From Ignavibacteria bacterium (GTDB lineage: Bacteria > Bacteroidota > Ignavibacteria > Ignavibacteriales > SURF-24), in assembly GCA_025612245.1 (NCBI GenBank), contig JAAXKQ010000023.1:1-64000 (forward strand): 64,000 nt of DNA, given 5' to 3'. Under the pieces are notes generated by a model. That model worked only from the letters and a program-made list of their open reading frames with translations. It ran no database searches and was not told where the DNA came from. Shown one piece after another: positions 1 to 7,948 of this stretch. How positions within the stretch are numbered: the first letter of the stretch is position 1; each line of letters begins with the position of its first letter. The position numbers and the translations under genes were made by a program.

Positions 1-59
1 GTGAATTTGGGAACCAATTTAAATTCAAACACTTTTATTGTCAAGCTAAATATTGACAA
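1..59 (-). CDS. possible 5' end of a gene cut by the left edge
   Basis: A reading frame on the minus strand begins with TTG at position 59 and stays open for 19 codons to the window edge. A strong purine-rich ribosome-binding site (AAGGAGGGAG) lies directly upstream. It follows the carboxyltransferase gene by about 50 bp on the same strand, where another carboxylase or decarboxylase subunit is often found. The visible residues (MSIFSLTIKVFEF...) are too few to assign a family. The start overlaps an inverted repeat, so the Shine-Dalgarno-like stretch could also be coincidental. Confidence 0.35.
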   Translation of the reverse strand, partial: MSIFSLTIKVFEFKLVPKF

Positions 60-60
60 T
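37..60. repeat. 8-bp inverted repeat after the carboxyltransferase gene
   Basis: The arms ATTGTCAA (37-44) and TTGACAAT (53-60) are perfect inverted copies separated by 8 bases. No long U-tract follows on the minus strand, so it is not a convincing intrinsic terminator. It coincides with the putative start of the next gene and could be a protein-binding site or a translation-controlling hairpin. Confidence 0.4.
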
Positions 61-109
61 CTCCCTCCTTTTAAGTTAAAAAAATTATTTTAAATTCAAA
101 TATTCTCTT

Positions 110-1654
110 TCACAGCGGAATATTCGAATGTTTCTTTCCGGGATTAGAATCCACTTTTGTCTTTAAAAGCTGAAACGCATTTATGAGTCTAATCTTTGTT
201 TCCGAAGGAATTATCACGTCATCGACGTATCCCCTTTCAGCCGCCACATAAGGGTTTGCAAACTTATCTATATATTCAGAAAGTTTCTGTGCCGCCTTTT
301 CGGCAGGGTTTTCCGATTCGGATATTTCTTTCTTAAAGATGATCTCGACAGCCCCTTTGGGCCCCATGACAGCAATTTCGGCAGAAGGCCATGCAAAATT
401 AAAGTCACCCCGAACGTGCTTTGAGTTCATTACGTCGTAGGCTCCGCCGTATGCTTTCCTGGTTATTACGGTAACCTTTGGAACGGTAGCCTCGCAGAAA
501 GCAAAAAGAAGTTTTGCGCCGTGCTTGATTATACCATTCCACTCCTGTTCTGTTCCCGGAAGAAAGCCCGGAACATCTTCCAAAACGAGCAAGGGAATAT
601 TGAACGCATCACAAAACCTCACGAACCTCGCACCTTTAACCGAAGCCGCAATATCGAGAACGCCCGCAAGAACCCTTGGCTGGTTGGCAACAATGCCCAT
701 TGACATCCCGCCGATCCTTCCGAAACCCACTATCAGGTTTTCAGCATAATTTTTATGAACCTCAAAAAAATCACCGTTATCCACCAGGAGATTTATTATC
801 TCCTTCATGTCGTAAGGCCTGTTCGGATTGTCTGGAACAATTTCATTCAGCTTTGGAACCGACAGATCCGCCTTAAAGTCGAACTCCATTTCCGGCGCGG
901 TGTCCCTGTAATTCAAAGGCAGAAAACTCATGAGTTTTCTAATGCCCTCAAAGATTTCCACCTCGTTTTCCATTGCAAAGTGGGCTACACCGCTCTTTGA
1001 AGCGTGTGTTTCCGCACCGCCAAGGTCCTCGAAACTAACCTCCTCATGAGTAACCGTCTTTACAACGCCGGGTCCTGTAAGGAACATATGGCTTGTATGT
1101 TTGACCATGAAGATAAAATCAGTAATTGCAGGAGAATAAACCGCGCCTCCTGCGCAGGGCCCCAGTATAGCCGAGATCTGTGGAATTACACCGGAGGAAA
1201 GGGTGTTCCTGAGAAATATTTCAGCATAGCCGCCAAGGCTTACCACCCCTTCCTGTATCCTGGCACCCCCGGAGTCGTTCAGGCCAATAACGGGAATTCC
1301 CACCTTGAGCGCCAGATCCATGATCTTACAGATCTTCTCAGCGTGTGCCTCGGAAAGAGAGCCCCCGAAGACCGTAAAATCCTGGCTGAAGAGTGCAACC
1401 GGGCGCCCTTCGATCTTTGCAAATCCCGTAACGACACCATCACCCGGGTACTGCTGCTTATCCAGGCCGAAGTCCTTCGAACGGTGTTTTACGAAGATGT
1501 CGACCTCCTCGAAGCTACCTTCATCCACAAGCAGCTCTATTCTCTCCCTTGCTGTCAGCTTGCCCTTGTCGTGCTGGTTTTGGATCTTCTCCGGGCCTCC
1601 CCCGAGAAGAGCGGCAGCTTTAAGTTCCTTTAGCTTTTCAATTTTACCGTCCAT
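110..1654 (-). CDS. acyl-CoA carboxylase carboxyltransferase (beta) subunit, MmdA/PccB family
   Basis: This 514-residue protein is full length for the carboxyltransferase subunit of propionyl-CoA carboxylase or sodium-pumping methylmalonyl-CoA decarboxylase. It moves a carboxyl group between biotin and an acyl-CoA. Two crotonase-fold halves are visible: the N-terminal half has the GGARIQEG and [12 protein letters not shown] acyl-CoA/oxyanion-hole motifs, and the C-terminal half has the biotin-side [10 protein letters not shown] and [16 protein letters not shown] motifs. The start is ATG at 1654 behind a weak AAAGAG. No biotin carboxylase or biotin-carrier gene is in the window, although a gene may begin just downstream at the left edge. 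Whether it carboxylates propionyl-CoA or decarboxylates methylmalonyl-CoA cannot be decided from this subunit alone. Confidence 0.93.
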   Translation of the reverse strand: MDGKIEKLKELKAAALLGGGPEKIQNQHDKGKLTARERIELLVDEGSFEEVDIFVKHRSKDFGLDKQQYPGDGVVTGFAKIEGRPVALFSQDFTVFGGSLSEAHAEKICKIMDLALKVGIPVIGLNDSGGARIQEGVVSLGGYAEIFLRNTLSSGVIPQISAILGPCAGGAVYSPAITDFIFMVKHTSHMFLTGPGVVKTVTHEEVSFEDLGGAETHASKSGVAHFAMENEVEIFEGIRKLMSFLPLNYRDTAPEMEFDFKADLSVPKLNEIVPDNPNRPYDMKEIINLLVDNGDFFEVHKNYAENLIVGFGRIGGMSMGIVANQPRVLAGVLDIAASVKGARFVRFCDAFNIPLLVLEDVPGFLPGTEQEWNGIIKHGAKLLFAFCEATVPKVTVITRKAYGGAYDVMNSKHVRGDFNFAWPSAEIAVMGPKGAVEIIFKKEISESENPAEKAAQKLSEYIDKFANPYVAAERGYVDDVIIPSETKIRLINAFQLLKTKVDSNPGKKHSNIPL

Positions 1655-1749
1655 TGCGCTCTTTCAGATTATCGTAAATTAAAATATTAATTTAATATAA
1701 TACCGTTTTTTTACCCCAAAGGCCAGATTCCCTGCTTTCGATGCAGTCG

Positions 1750-2493
1750 TTATGAATAAAAGAACAATTCTATTTCAGCCCTCATTCCAAAGAACTCATC
1801 ATCAACAGGAATGCCTGCAGTACTCCTTTTCGCGGGGTGGAATTCTCTTACAATTCTTCCCGACTTCTGCTCCTGCAGAAGTATCCTGTCGGAAATTAAC
1901 ATTGCCCCGGTTATGTCGGTAGTAGCCCAGAGGACGCCAAAATCCCCCTTGCTCATGATTTGCCTTATCAGCTTATAATAATCCATCTTTCTTTCCGGCA
2001 AAAGCTCCCTTAAGGGGTCATCCATTAAGATCAGCTTGGGCTCCATAGCCATTGCACGCGCGAGTGCTATCCTGAACCTGAAACCTGTACTTTTATTTGC
2101 CGGAATGTGCTTTTCATACCCATTAAGTCCTACTGCCTGCGTAAACTTCCTTACCGTCTCCGTGTCCTGCTCCTGCCCCGCTCTCATTCCGAGCCTAATA
2201 TTTTCCTCCACGCTAAGCCATGGCAAGGCCGAAGGCTCCGAAGGAATGAAAGCCGCATCGGTCTTTACTTCCTGAAACTGCCCGTATGTAACAGAACCCG
2301 AGTCAGGAGTTTCAATGCCTGCAAGGATCTTAAGCAGCGTGCTTTTTCCTGATGCCGGAGGCCCCAGTATGGTCAAAAGCTCCCCTTTGAGCACCTCAAA
2401 ACCGGTTTCACCGATTATGCTTAATGCGCCTGCCGGGCTAATATATCTTTTAGATATCTTCTCAGCCTTCAAGATGAAGTCATTCTCTGCCAA
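1750..2493 (-). CDS. ABC transporter ATP-binding protein with degenerate catalytic motifs
   Basis: The 247-residue protein has the layout of NitT/TauT-type ABC ATPases. The Walker A motif is intact (GPPASGKST, residues 44-52) and ALPWLSVEENIRLG resembles the post-Q-loop region of that family. Other catalytic positions are changed. The Q-loop Gln is Ser (FIPSEP, about residue 85). The signature LSGGQ reads KSTGF (134-138). The Walker B catalytic Glu is Asp (LMDDP, D159). The switch His is Thr (ATTDI, T192). It may bind ATP but hydrolyse it poorly, or act as a regulatory subunit. The start is TTG at 2493, immediately after the permease stop (TAATTG) and six bases behind GGGAG inside the permease gene, which suggests translational coupling. 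No substrate-binding protein is adjacent. Confidence 0.8.
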   Translation of the reverse strand: MAENDFILKAEKISKRYISPAGALSIIGETGFEVLKGELLTILGPPASGKSTLLKILAGIETPDSGSVTYGQFQEVKTDAAFIPSEPSALPWLSVEENIRLGMRAGQEQDTETVRKFTQAVGLNGYEKHIPANKSTGFRFRIALARAMAMEPKLILMDDPLRELLPERKMDYYKLIRQIMSKGDFGVLWATTDITGAMLISDRILLQEQKSGRIVREFHPAKRSTAGIPVDDEFFGMRAEIELFFYS

Positions 2494-3255
2494 TTAAATC
2501 TCCCACGTTATAACTTTCCTTTTTAAGAGCTTTAATACGTACTCTCCAAGAGCAATTATTAAGCCAGAGAGCACCGAAATGGCAACAAGCCCCGAAATAT
2601 CGTTAAATGAAAGGGCAAGCCTGTAAATGTTACCGATACCCATGTAAGCTTTTACATACTCAAAGAACAACACTATGCTCCAAAGGCGGATGTTCAGCCT
2701 CTGCAAAGAGCTGAATAAGGAGGGCTTAACGCTTTGCCAGTAAATATTCTTATAAAGGAAGGAATCCTCCTTTTTCAATGCGATAAAGGGCTCTATATAC
2801 GACCGTTTGACTTTGCCAAGATCCCGTGAGATTACGTTCAGAAGATAACCCAGAGCAAGCAAAAAGGTAAATAGTATCTCGGAGAGGTTTGAGACCGGAA
2901 ACCAATAAATATAGATAGTAATAAAAGAAATGGCGGTGAGATACCTGAAAAGCCTGATGGATTCGAGAAAATCCTTTGCCCTTAAAAGAAGTCCCGTTAC
3001 CCAAACCCTGAAAAGCCAGATAAGCCCGTAGGCCAGGACCATGGAAAGGTAAATTCCCGACGTGGTATAAAGCGCGTTTTTTAAGAATCCGTAGTGCATC
3101 TGCAGCGAGGGAAAGGATTCAAGGACAAGTGAGGGTCCGGGTAGAATTCTGCCGGGGGGAATTAAAAATTCAAAAATAAGGATATAGGCCAGTAAGTATG
3201 CCAGAAACCAGGCATACTTCCTCAGTTTTCTTTTTTCTGAAAAGTACTCACTCAT
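2494..3255 (-). CDS. ABC transporter permease, NitT/TauT-like
   Basis: This 253-residue integral membrane protein has about six hydrophobic segments, starting with one near residues 14-30 and another near 62-80. A polar stretch around residues 145-175 (RDLGKVKRSYIEPFIAL) occupies the place of the cytoplasmic coupling loop of binding-protein-dependent permeases, but the usual EAA...G sequence is weak. It is the first gene of a two-gene unit, and its stop abuts the ATPase start. The start is ATG at 3255 behind AAGGGAA. The substrate is unknown. Divergence from canonical permeases matches the degenerate partner ATPase, so the pair may be a non-classical or altered transporter. Confidence 0.7.
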   Translation of the reverse strand: MSEYFSEKRKLRKYAWFLAYLLAYILIFEFLIPPGRILPGPSLVLESFPSLQMHYGFLKNALYTTSGIYLSMVLAYGLIWLFRVWVTGLLLRAKDFLESIRLFRYLTAISFITIYIYWFPVSNLSEILFTFLLALGYLLNVISRDLGKVKRSYIEPFIALKKEDSFLYKNIYWQSVKPSLFSSLQRLNIRLWSIVLFFEYVKAYMGIGNIYRLALSFNDISGLVAISVLSGLIIALGEYVLKLLKRKVITWEI

Positions 3256-3336
3256 TTATTCCCTTCCGGCTTTGAAAATTTTATTGGTACTTTCCCGGAA
3301 TATATTGAAAGAAGAATTCTATGTCAAATGCAAACC

Positions 3337-3978
3337 TCAGGCTAAAAAGGGATTACTTGTCTTCTCATGGCCGATGGTGCTCTTCTCTCCGTGTCCGGGG
3401 TATATTACGACGTCATCCGGAAGGCTGAAAAGCCTGGTCTCAATTGAATTTATGATAGCTTCATAATCCCCTCCCCAGAGGTCTGTTCTTCCGATCCCTT
3501 CCCTGAAGAGCGTGTCTCCGGTAAAGCAGATTTTATCGTCCTTAAAATAAAGGCAGTATCCTCCCGGTGAGTGCCCGGGTGTAAAAAGGAACTTCACCTC
3601 CCTGCCTCCAAGCTCGAAATGGAGGTCTTCCTTAATCAGCCTGTCGGGTAAAGGCGAGGCGTCCATCTTAAGGCCGAAGTTTACAGCCTCTTTCACCATC
3701 AGATCCAGCAAGAAGACGTCCTCTTCCGGCGCCAGGAACTCCGCATTATAGGTTTCCTTTAAGAATCGGTTTCCAAGTATGTGGTCCACGTGGCAATGCG
3801 TATTGAAAAAAGCCTTAAGCCTGAGGCCATTTTTCATGATGAAGGCGCTCAGTTCGTTTTTCTCCGTGGCGTCGCTGCAGCCGGGGTCAATAATAATGCA
3901 CTCTTTTGAAGCCCCGTCGGCAACTATGTAAGTGTTCTCTGAAATCAGGTTAAAAATAAATCGGTCAATTTTCAGCAT
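3337..3978 (-). CDS. MBL-fold metallo-hydrolase, glyoxalase II-like
   Basis: This 213-residue protein belongs to the metallo-beta-lactamase fold, in the hydroxyacylglutathione hydrolase-like group. The zinc motif THCHVDH is at residues 60-66 (H61, H63, D65, H66). Further ligands are in TPGHSPGG and FTGDTLF, and the terminal His motif is YPGHGEKS. Its length is typical of the short single-domain versions in anaerobes, which act on thioesters or persulfides. The start is ATG at 3978. It lies just downstream of aroC on the same strand, with an 18-bp gap, and may be co-transcribed. The substrate cannot be read from the sequence. Confidence 0.88.
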   Translation of the reverse strand: MLKIDRFIFNLISENTYIVADGASKECIIIDPGCSDATEKNELSAFIMKNGLRLKAFFNTHCHVDHILGNRFLKETYNAEFLAPEEDVFLLDLMVKEAVNFGLKMDASPLPDRLIKEDLHFELGGREVKFLFTPGHSPGGYCLYFKDDKICFTGDTLFREGIGRTDLWGGDYEAIINSIETRLFSLPDDVVIYPGHGEKSTIGHEKTSNPFLA

Positions 3979-3996
3979 ATATATTCAATTTAAGTT

Positions 3997-5214
3997 TTAT
4001 CTGGAAAAGTTATCCGTTGTCCTCTTAAAGTCACGGTTTTTGAAGTTCATGAAATTTTCTTTTGTCTCCTGGATGGAATCGCCCCCGAACTTTTCCAGGA
4101 AGAACTTTGCAATTGACCAGGCCAGCATCGATTCTGCGATAACGGCGCAGGCTGGCACGGCCGTAAAGTCGCTCCTTTCGCGCCTTGCCTGGATTTCCCG
4201 CAACGTCGCGAGGTCCACGGTCCCGATCGGTGACATGAGTGTGGCAATAGGTTTCATTGCAGCCCTTACTATAATGGGGAGCCCTGTTGAGACACCGCCT
4301 TCTATACCCCCTGCCCTGTTGGTCTTTCTTGAAAAGCCGTTTTCCTGAAGAGTGATCTCGTCGTGGAACTCGGAGCCAAAGACTTCGGCGCTTCTAAAGC
4401 CATCGCCAATTTCCATGGCCTTAATGGCATTTATGGACATGATTGAGTGCGAGATTTCAGCACTGAGCTTCCTGTCGTAGTGCACAAAGCTTCCAAGTCC
4501 CTGCGGCACCCCCGTAGCAACGGCGTAGAAAGTGCCCCCAAGTGTGTCGCCGTTTTTCTTTACCGTTTGAATCTTGCTCTTAATTTTTTCTTCCTGCTCT
4601 TCTTCAAGCACCCTGACTTCGCTTTTATCGGACAGCGCAGAAAGTTTCCAGGCGTCAAAATCCTGAGGCAGGTCGTTCTCAAAGAGTTTACGGGAGAAGC
4701 TATCTACAGGATAAATACCGCCTATGCTTTCGACGAAGCTTCCGACCTTAATTCCAAACTCCTCAAGGAATTTTCTTGCAATGGAGCAGGCGGCAACGCG
4801 CGCGGCGGTTTCCCTGGCGCTGCTGCGTTCAATTGAATTCCTGATGTCGTCGAAAGCGTACTTCTGAGTTCCAACCAGGTCGGCGTGGCCGGGCCTGGGA
4901 ACGCTGATCTTTTCGACTTCCGTCTGATCTTCGGTTTTCCCGGACGCCATCTTACCGGTCCAGTTCTTCCAGTCCCTGTTTTCAATCATAATTGTAATTG
5001 GAGACCCGAGGGTTTTGCCGAACCTTACGCCCGAGAGGAATTCGGCCTCATCAGTTTCAATTTTCATTCTGCCGCCGCGGCCATAACCCATCATGCGTCT
5101 TTTCAGATGGGAATTTATGTAATCAATATCTAGTTCAAGGTTAGACGGGAAGCCATCAATAATTGCAGCAAGAGCTTTACCGTGCGATTCGCCCGAAGTC
5201 AAAAACCTGATCAT
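3997..5214 (-). CDS. aroC: chorismate synthase
   Basis: This 405-residue protein catalyses the last step of the shikimate pathway, 5-enolpyruvylshikimate-3-phosphate to chorismate, using reduced FMN. The N-terminal SGESHGKALAAIIDGFP motif, the basic RRMMGYGRGGRM segment and the SARETAARVA motif are family signatures. The C-terminal part carries the RAGGIEGGVSTG motif. The length fits the longer bacterial type. The start is ATG at 5214 behind AGGA. No other shikimate genes lie nearby. It begins a minus-strand run that continues into the MBL hydrolase. Confidence 0.97.
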   Translation of the reverse strand: MIRFLTSGESHGKALAAIIDGFPSNLELDIDYINSHLKRRMMGYGRGGRMKIETDEAEFLSGVRFGKTLGSPITIMIENRDWKNWTGKMASGKTEDQTEVEKISVPRPGHADLVGTQKYAFDDIRNSIERSSARETAARVAACSIARKFLEEFGIKVGSFVESIGGIYPVDSFSRKLFENDLPQDFDAWKLSALSDKSEVRVLEEEQEEKIKSKIQTVKKNGDTLGGTFYAVATGVPQGLGSFVHYDRKLSAEISHSIMSINAIKAMEIGDGFRSAEVFGSEFHDEITLQENGFSRKTNRAGGIEGGVSTGLPIIVRAAMKPIATLMSPIGTVDLATLREIQARRERSDFTAVPACAVIAESMLAWSIAKFFLEKFGGDSIQETKENFMNFKNRDFKRTTDNFSR

Positions 5215-5635
5215 GAAAATTCCTGTAATGAAATATTAAAAAACGGAAAAGATGCGGCAGTCTCATAAATATAAATTCATGAAATTAAATGCATGATCTG
5301 AATGTGACATAAATGCTCGTGGATTTGGATATAATACTCGTCAAATCTGATTTTATGAAACAGCCCGGTCTTTTCGCAATGCCGCAGGCATGTTTTACGT
5401 GCACGGCGGCTCTTAAATTTATTAAATCAAAGTTATTCCTGTTTTGCTAAAATGTCAAGCATTGATATAAATCCATGGTCATCAAACAAAGATTCCGGGA
5501 AAAAATAATCGCATGTAGCTGCGCTCAACTACACAATGCTCACCTTATTTTGCTTCATGAGGCATCGTTTATATCATTTTTCTAATCAATCCCTCTTCTT
5601 CCGCATGCTGGCAGGAGTATCTTTTTCAGTGTACA
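5215..5635. other. intergenic region upstream of aroC, no gene seen
   Basis: About 420 bases lie between aroC and the terminator of the next minus-strand gene. No ORF with a plausible start and ribosome-binding site was found on either strand. Two short hairpin-forming stretches are visible: ATGCC GCA GGCAT near 5380-5392, and TGTAG/CTACA arms near 5514-5533. Neither is followed by a T-run. The aroC promoter should lie at the left end, but I could not single out a convincing one. Confidence 0.5.
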
Positions 5636-5671
5636 TAAAAAAAAGGCAGAAGTCCCAATTAGGGGCCTCTG
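5636..5671 (-). terminator. intrinsic terminator of the first secreted paralogue
   Basis: On the minus strand a stem formed by GGCAGA and TCTGCC, extended by CCC/GGG pairs around the AATT centre, is followed by eight T residues. It lies 27 bases after the stop codon at 5698. The hairpin is part of the 67-bp segment repeated at 7882-7948. Confidence 0.85.
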
Positions 5672-5709
5672 CCATGATTGATCATTAAGACCACATTTTA
5701 CTTCATAAG
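5643..5709. repeat. 67-bp direct repeat, copy 1 (3' end of secreted gene plus hairpin)
   Basis: Positions 5643-5709 match 7882-7948 at 65 of 67 bases without gaps. The repeat covers the terminator hairpin, the spacer to the stop codon and the last four codons. The two genes differ far more in most of their coding sequence. This copy has the T-run needed for termination; the other does not. Confidence 0.9.
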
Positions 5710-7722
5710 TAACATTTTTTGTGAACTGACAAAATTGCCGGCTTCAATCCTGTAAATATAGCATCCGCTTGGAACTGACTCACCCAAGTCATTCTTTCCA
5801 TTCCAAATAATTGACTTATTGCCAGCTTCCTGAAAACCATTTACCAAGGTTTTTATCTCCTGTCCTAACATATTGTATACTTTCAGGATTACTTTTGAAT
5901 TTTCCTTAAGCGAATAAGTTATGTTTGTTGTTGGATTAAATGGATTTGGATAATTTTGGCCAAGTTTAAATTCCTTCGGATCTTCAGCTACTGTATTGTT
6001 ATTTCCTTTGAATATTACTGTGTTTGAACAGCTGTAAATTTCTAGTTCATTTACCATTAAATTCGAGGTTTTAGATTGTGGGACAATTACAATTCTTAAA
6101 AATTGTCCATCCGATGGGGTGTCCGCACTTACAAAATATGCTGCCAGATAGTAATAATATGGACTATTAGAATCGAATAAATCACTATATCCTTTAAATA
6201 GGGGATAATAATCTTTCATTTCTCCGAGTTTTTTCCAACTCCCATCAGAGCCGTCTTTTGAAATATATACTTTTAAATTTTCCGGATATAAAATATTATA
6301 GTCCCTATGTGCTGTGAAAATTGCGGAAACATCACTGACTGGTTTTACCGAACCAAGATCTACCTTAATTATAACTGAATCATTGTAGCTTGAGTTATAA
6401 TTAGGATTTATAATAAACCCAACCAATTTATCGTCATGCCATGAAATTCGACTTTGCTGTACAACATCTCCATCTTTAAGTTTAGTGCCATTATCTGGAT
6501 AAGATGGATTTGGGAGAATATTACCTTCATATGAATATGTAAAACTATCGTACCAATTTCCTATTCCTCTATACTTTGCATTGTAACCTCTTAATAAATG
6601 TACTTTCCCCTTATTCAATAAATTATTAGCGGTATCAAATGCTGGATATTCTGTCATAAATTCATTTTGCCAGGTTACCAGTGTAGCATTTTCAGCAAAA
6701 TTCTTCTCGATATTTAATTGTTGGCTTACCAATTTAATGAAAGACGGTGTATTATATGAAGTGGGTTTAATATTGGGATTTGACTCAGTAGGCCAGGCAT
6801 AACTACTATTAGGGCCGGGACCTGTTTGCCAAAGCTCAGGTTGAATCCAGAATGCAACATGTGGAGAGGAAGCAGCCAGCCCCGCTTTTATTGCTCCCAA
6901 ATAATCTGTAAGTGAATAGTACTGCGAATCTATTTTATTTACTGGCATTTCCCATCCACCAACACCGTCTTCAAACAAGAAATTGTCAATTCCTACTGAT
7001 GGAGTTCCGGTAAACATGTTTTGAATCCATTGGGTTACTTCTGATGGGGTCTTATATTCCTTCCAAGTATAAACATTTTTTAACTGATTCAAATACCCGC
7101 ACATAACGATTTTTTTATCAGGATCAGCTTCTTTAATTTTTGAAGTTACTTTGTGATAAAAATTTCTTAAATCTTGCTCAATTGGAAATGGCGGCATAAT
7201 TTCCATCTCTTGAAAAACATAGTATCCTGCAATTTTATTAATAACGCTAGTTGAATTACGCAGTTCCTCAATTAAGGAAGAATCGGCATGAGCGATTCCA
7301 CTATCCGGATTTGTGTGATTATATGGTTTTCGTAAATACCCATCAGGATCAGATAAGTCCACGGCACATAACCCCAAATATATTTCCATATTATGCGATT
7401 TAGCTATATCTACCATCCAGCTTAACTCACTATTCTGTACAGTCCTTGGGCAGTCTCCTATATGTGTCATCTTTTCAATAGCATTAATGATTATTATTTT
7501 GCAACCCATACGTTCTAATTCTGACATATAATCTGCAAATTTTGCTTTTGAGGTATATTGTAGTCCCCAATAACAATCAATCATTGTCCCGGTAATGGGT
7601 CCGGATGTCTGTGGGAAAGTTTGAGATGGAGCTATCATATTGAAAAGTAGCAATGCGTAAAAGAAAATAAATTTGATTTTTCGCTGGTATAACAACAGCC
7701 AAGAGAAATAATAACGTTTCAT
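5698..7722 (-). CDS. type IX secreted protein, DUF4434/glycosidase-like barrel plus sorting domain
   Basis: This 674-residue protein has an N-terminal hydrophobic export signal (to about residue 39). Next comes a barrel-like region (about 44-390) opening with DCYWGLQYTSKAKFADYM and IIIINAIEKM, which resembles the DUF4434 group of putative glycoside hydrolases. A region at about 430-580 looks like a discoidin-type carbohydrate-binding fold (ends VNELEIYSC). A C-terminal type IX sorting domain (about 593-674) carries NYPNPFNPTTNI and ends in KMLLMK. It is probably exported and surface-attached or released. The catalytic role is inference; no catalytic residues could be assigned. The start is ATG at 7722 behind GAGG. 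Codons are visibly richer in A/T than in neighbouring genes. A paralogue lies directly upstream. Confidence 0.82.
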   Translation of the reverse strand: MKRYYFSWLLLYQRKIKFIFFYALLLFNMIAPSQTFPQTSGPITGTMIDCYWGLQYTSKAKFADYMSELERMGCKIIIINAIEKMTHIGDCPRTVQNSELSWMVDIAKSHNMEIYLGLCAVDLSDPDGYLRKPYNHTNPDSGIAHADSSLIEELRNSTSVINKIAGYYVFQEMEIMPPFPIEQDLRNFYHKVTSKIKEADPDKKIVMCGYLNQLKNVYTWKEYKTPSEVTQWIQNMFTGTPSVGIDNFLFEDGVGGWEMPVNKIDSQYYSLTDYLGAIKAGLAASSPHVAFWIQPELWQTGPGPNSSYAWPTESNPNIKPTSYNTPSFIKLVSQQLNIEKNFAENATLVTWQNEFMTEYPAFDTANNLLNKGKVHLLRGYNAKYRGIGNWYDSFTYSYEGNILPNPSYPDNGTKLKDGDVVQQSRISWHDDKLVGFIINPNYNSSYNDSVIIKVDLGSVKPVSDVSAIFTAHRDYNILYPENLKVYISKDGSDGSWKKLGEMKDYYPLFKGYSDLFDSNSPYYYYLAAYFVSADTPSDGQFLRIVIVPQSKTSNLMVNELEIYSCSNTVIFKGNNNTVAEDPKEFKLGQNYPNPFNPTTNITYSLKENSKVILKVYNMLGQEIKTLVNGFQEAGNKSIIWNGKNDLGESVPSGCYIYRIEAGNFVSSQKMLLMK

Positions 7723-7756
7723 GTTACCTCTTATTTTTATTTATGTGACAGAAGAT

Positions 7757-7793
7757 TCTGTTGATGAGTATTTTGTTAATTATTATCAACAGA
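7757..7793. repeat. 9-bp inverted repeat in the leader of the secreted gene
   Basis: Perfect arms TCTGTTGAT (7757-7765) and ATCAACAGA (7785-7793) flank a 19-base A/T-rich loop. They lie 35-71 bases upstream of the ATG at 7722, in the 5' leader. No T-run follows. It could be an operator or a leader hairpin affecting translation. Confidence 0.45.
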
Positions 7794-7881
7794 GAAACTG
7801 TATATTGCAATGCGGCATTGAAATAAAATAATTTTTAACTGGAGTCTGAAGTATATTTTCAACTAGACGTGACTATTATCC

Positions 7882-7948
7882 AAGGCAGAAGTCCCAATTA
7901 GGGGCCTCTGCCATGATGGATCAGTAAGACCACATTTTACTTCATAAG
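7882..7948. repeat. 67-bp direct repeat, copy 2 (hairpin without T-run)
   Basis: This is the second copy of the segment at 5643-5709, with two mismatches. It contains the same GGCAGA...TCTGCC hairpin after the stop codon of the upstream paralogue. On the minus strand the stem is followed by TTGGATAATAG instead of a T-run. Termination is therefore likely weak, and transcription may continue into the downstream paralogue. Confidence 0.88.

Noticed and set aside
1004-1633. 209-residue plus-strand ORF antisense to the carboxyltransferase
   Set aside because: Antisense shadow of a clear gene, with no ribosome-binding site and low-complexity Cys/Arg-rich translation.
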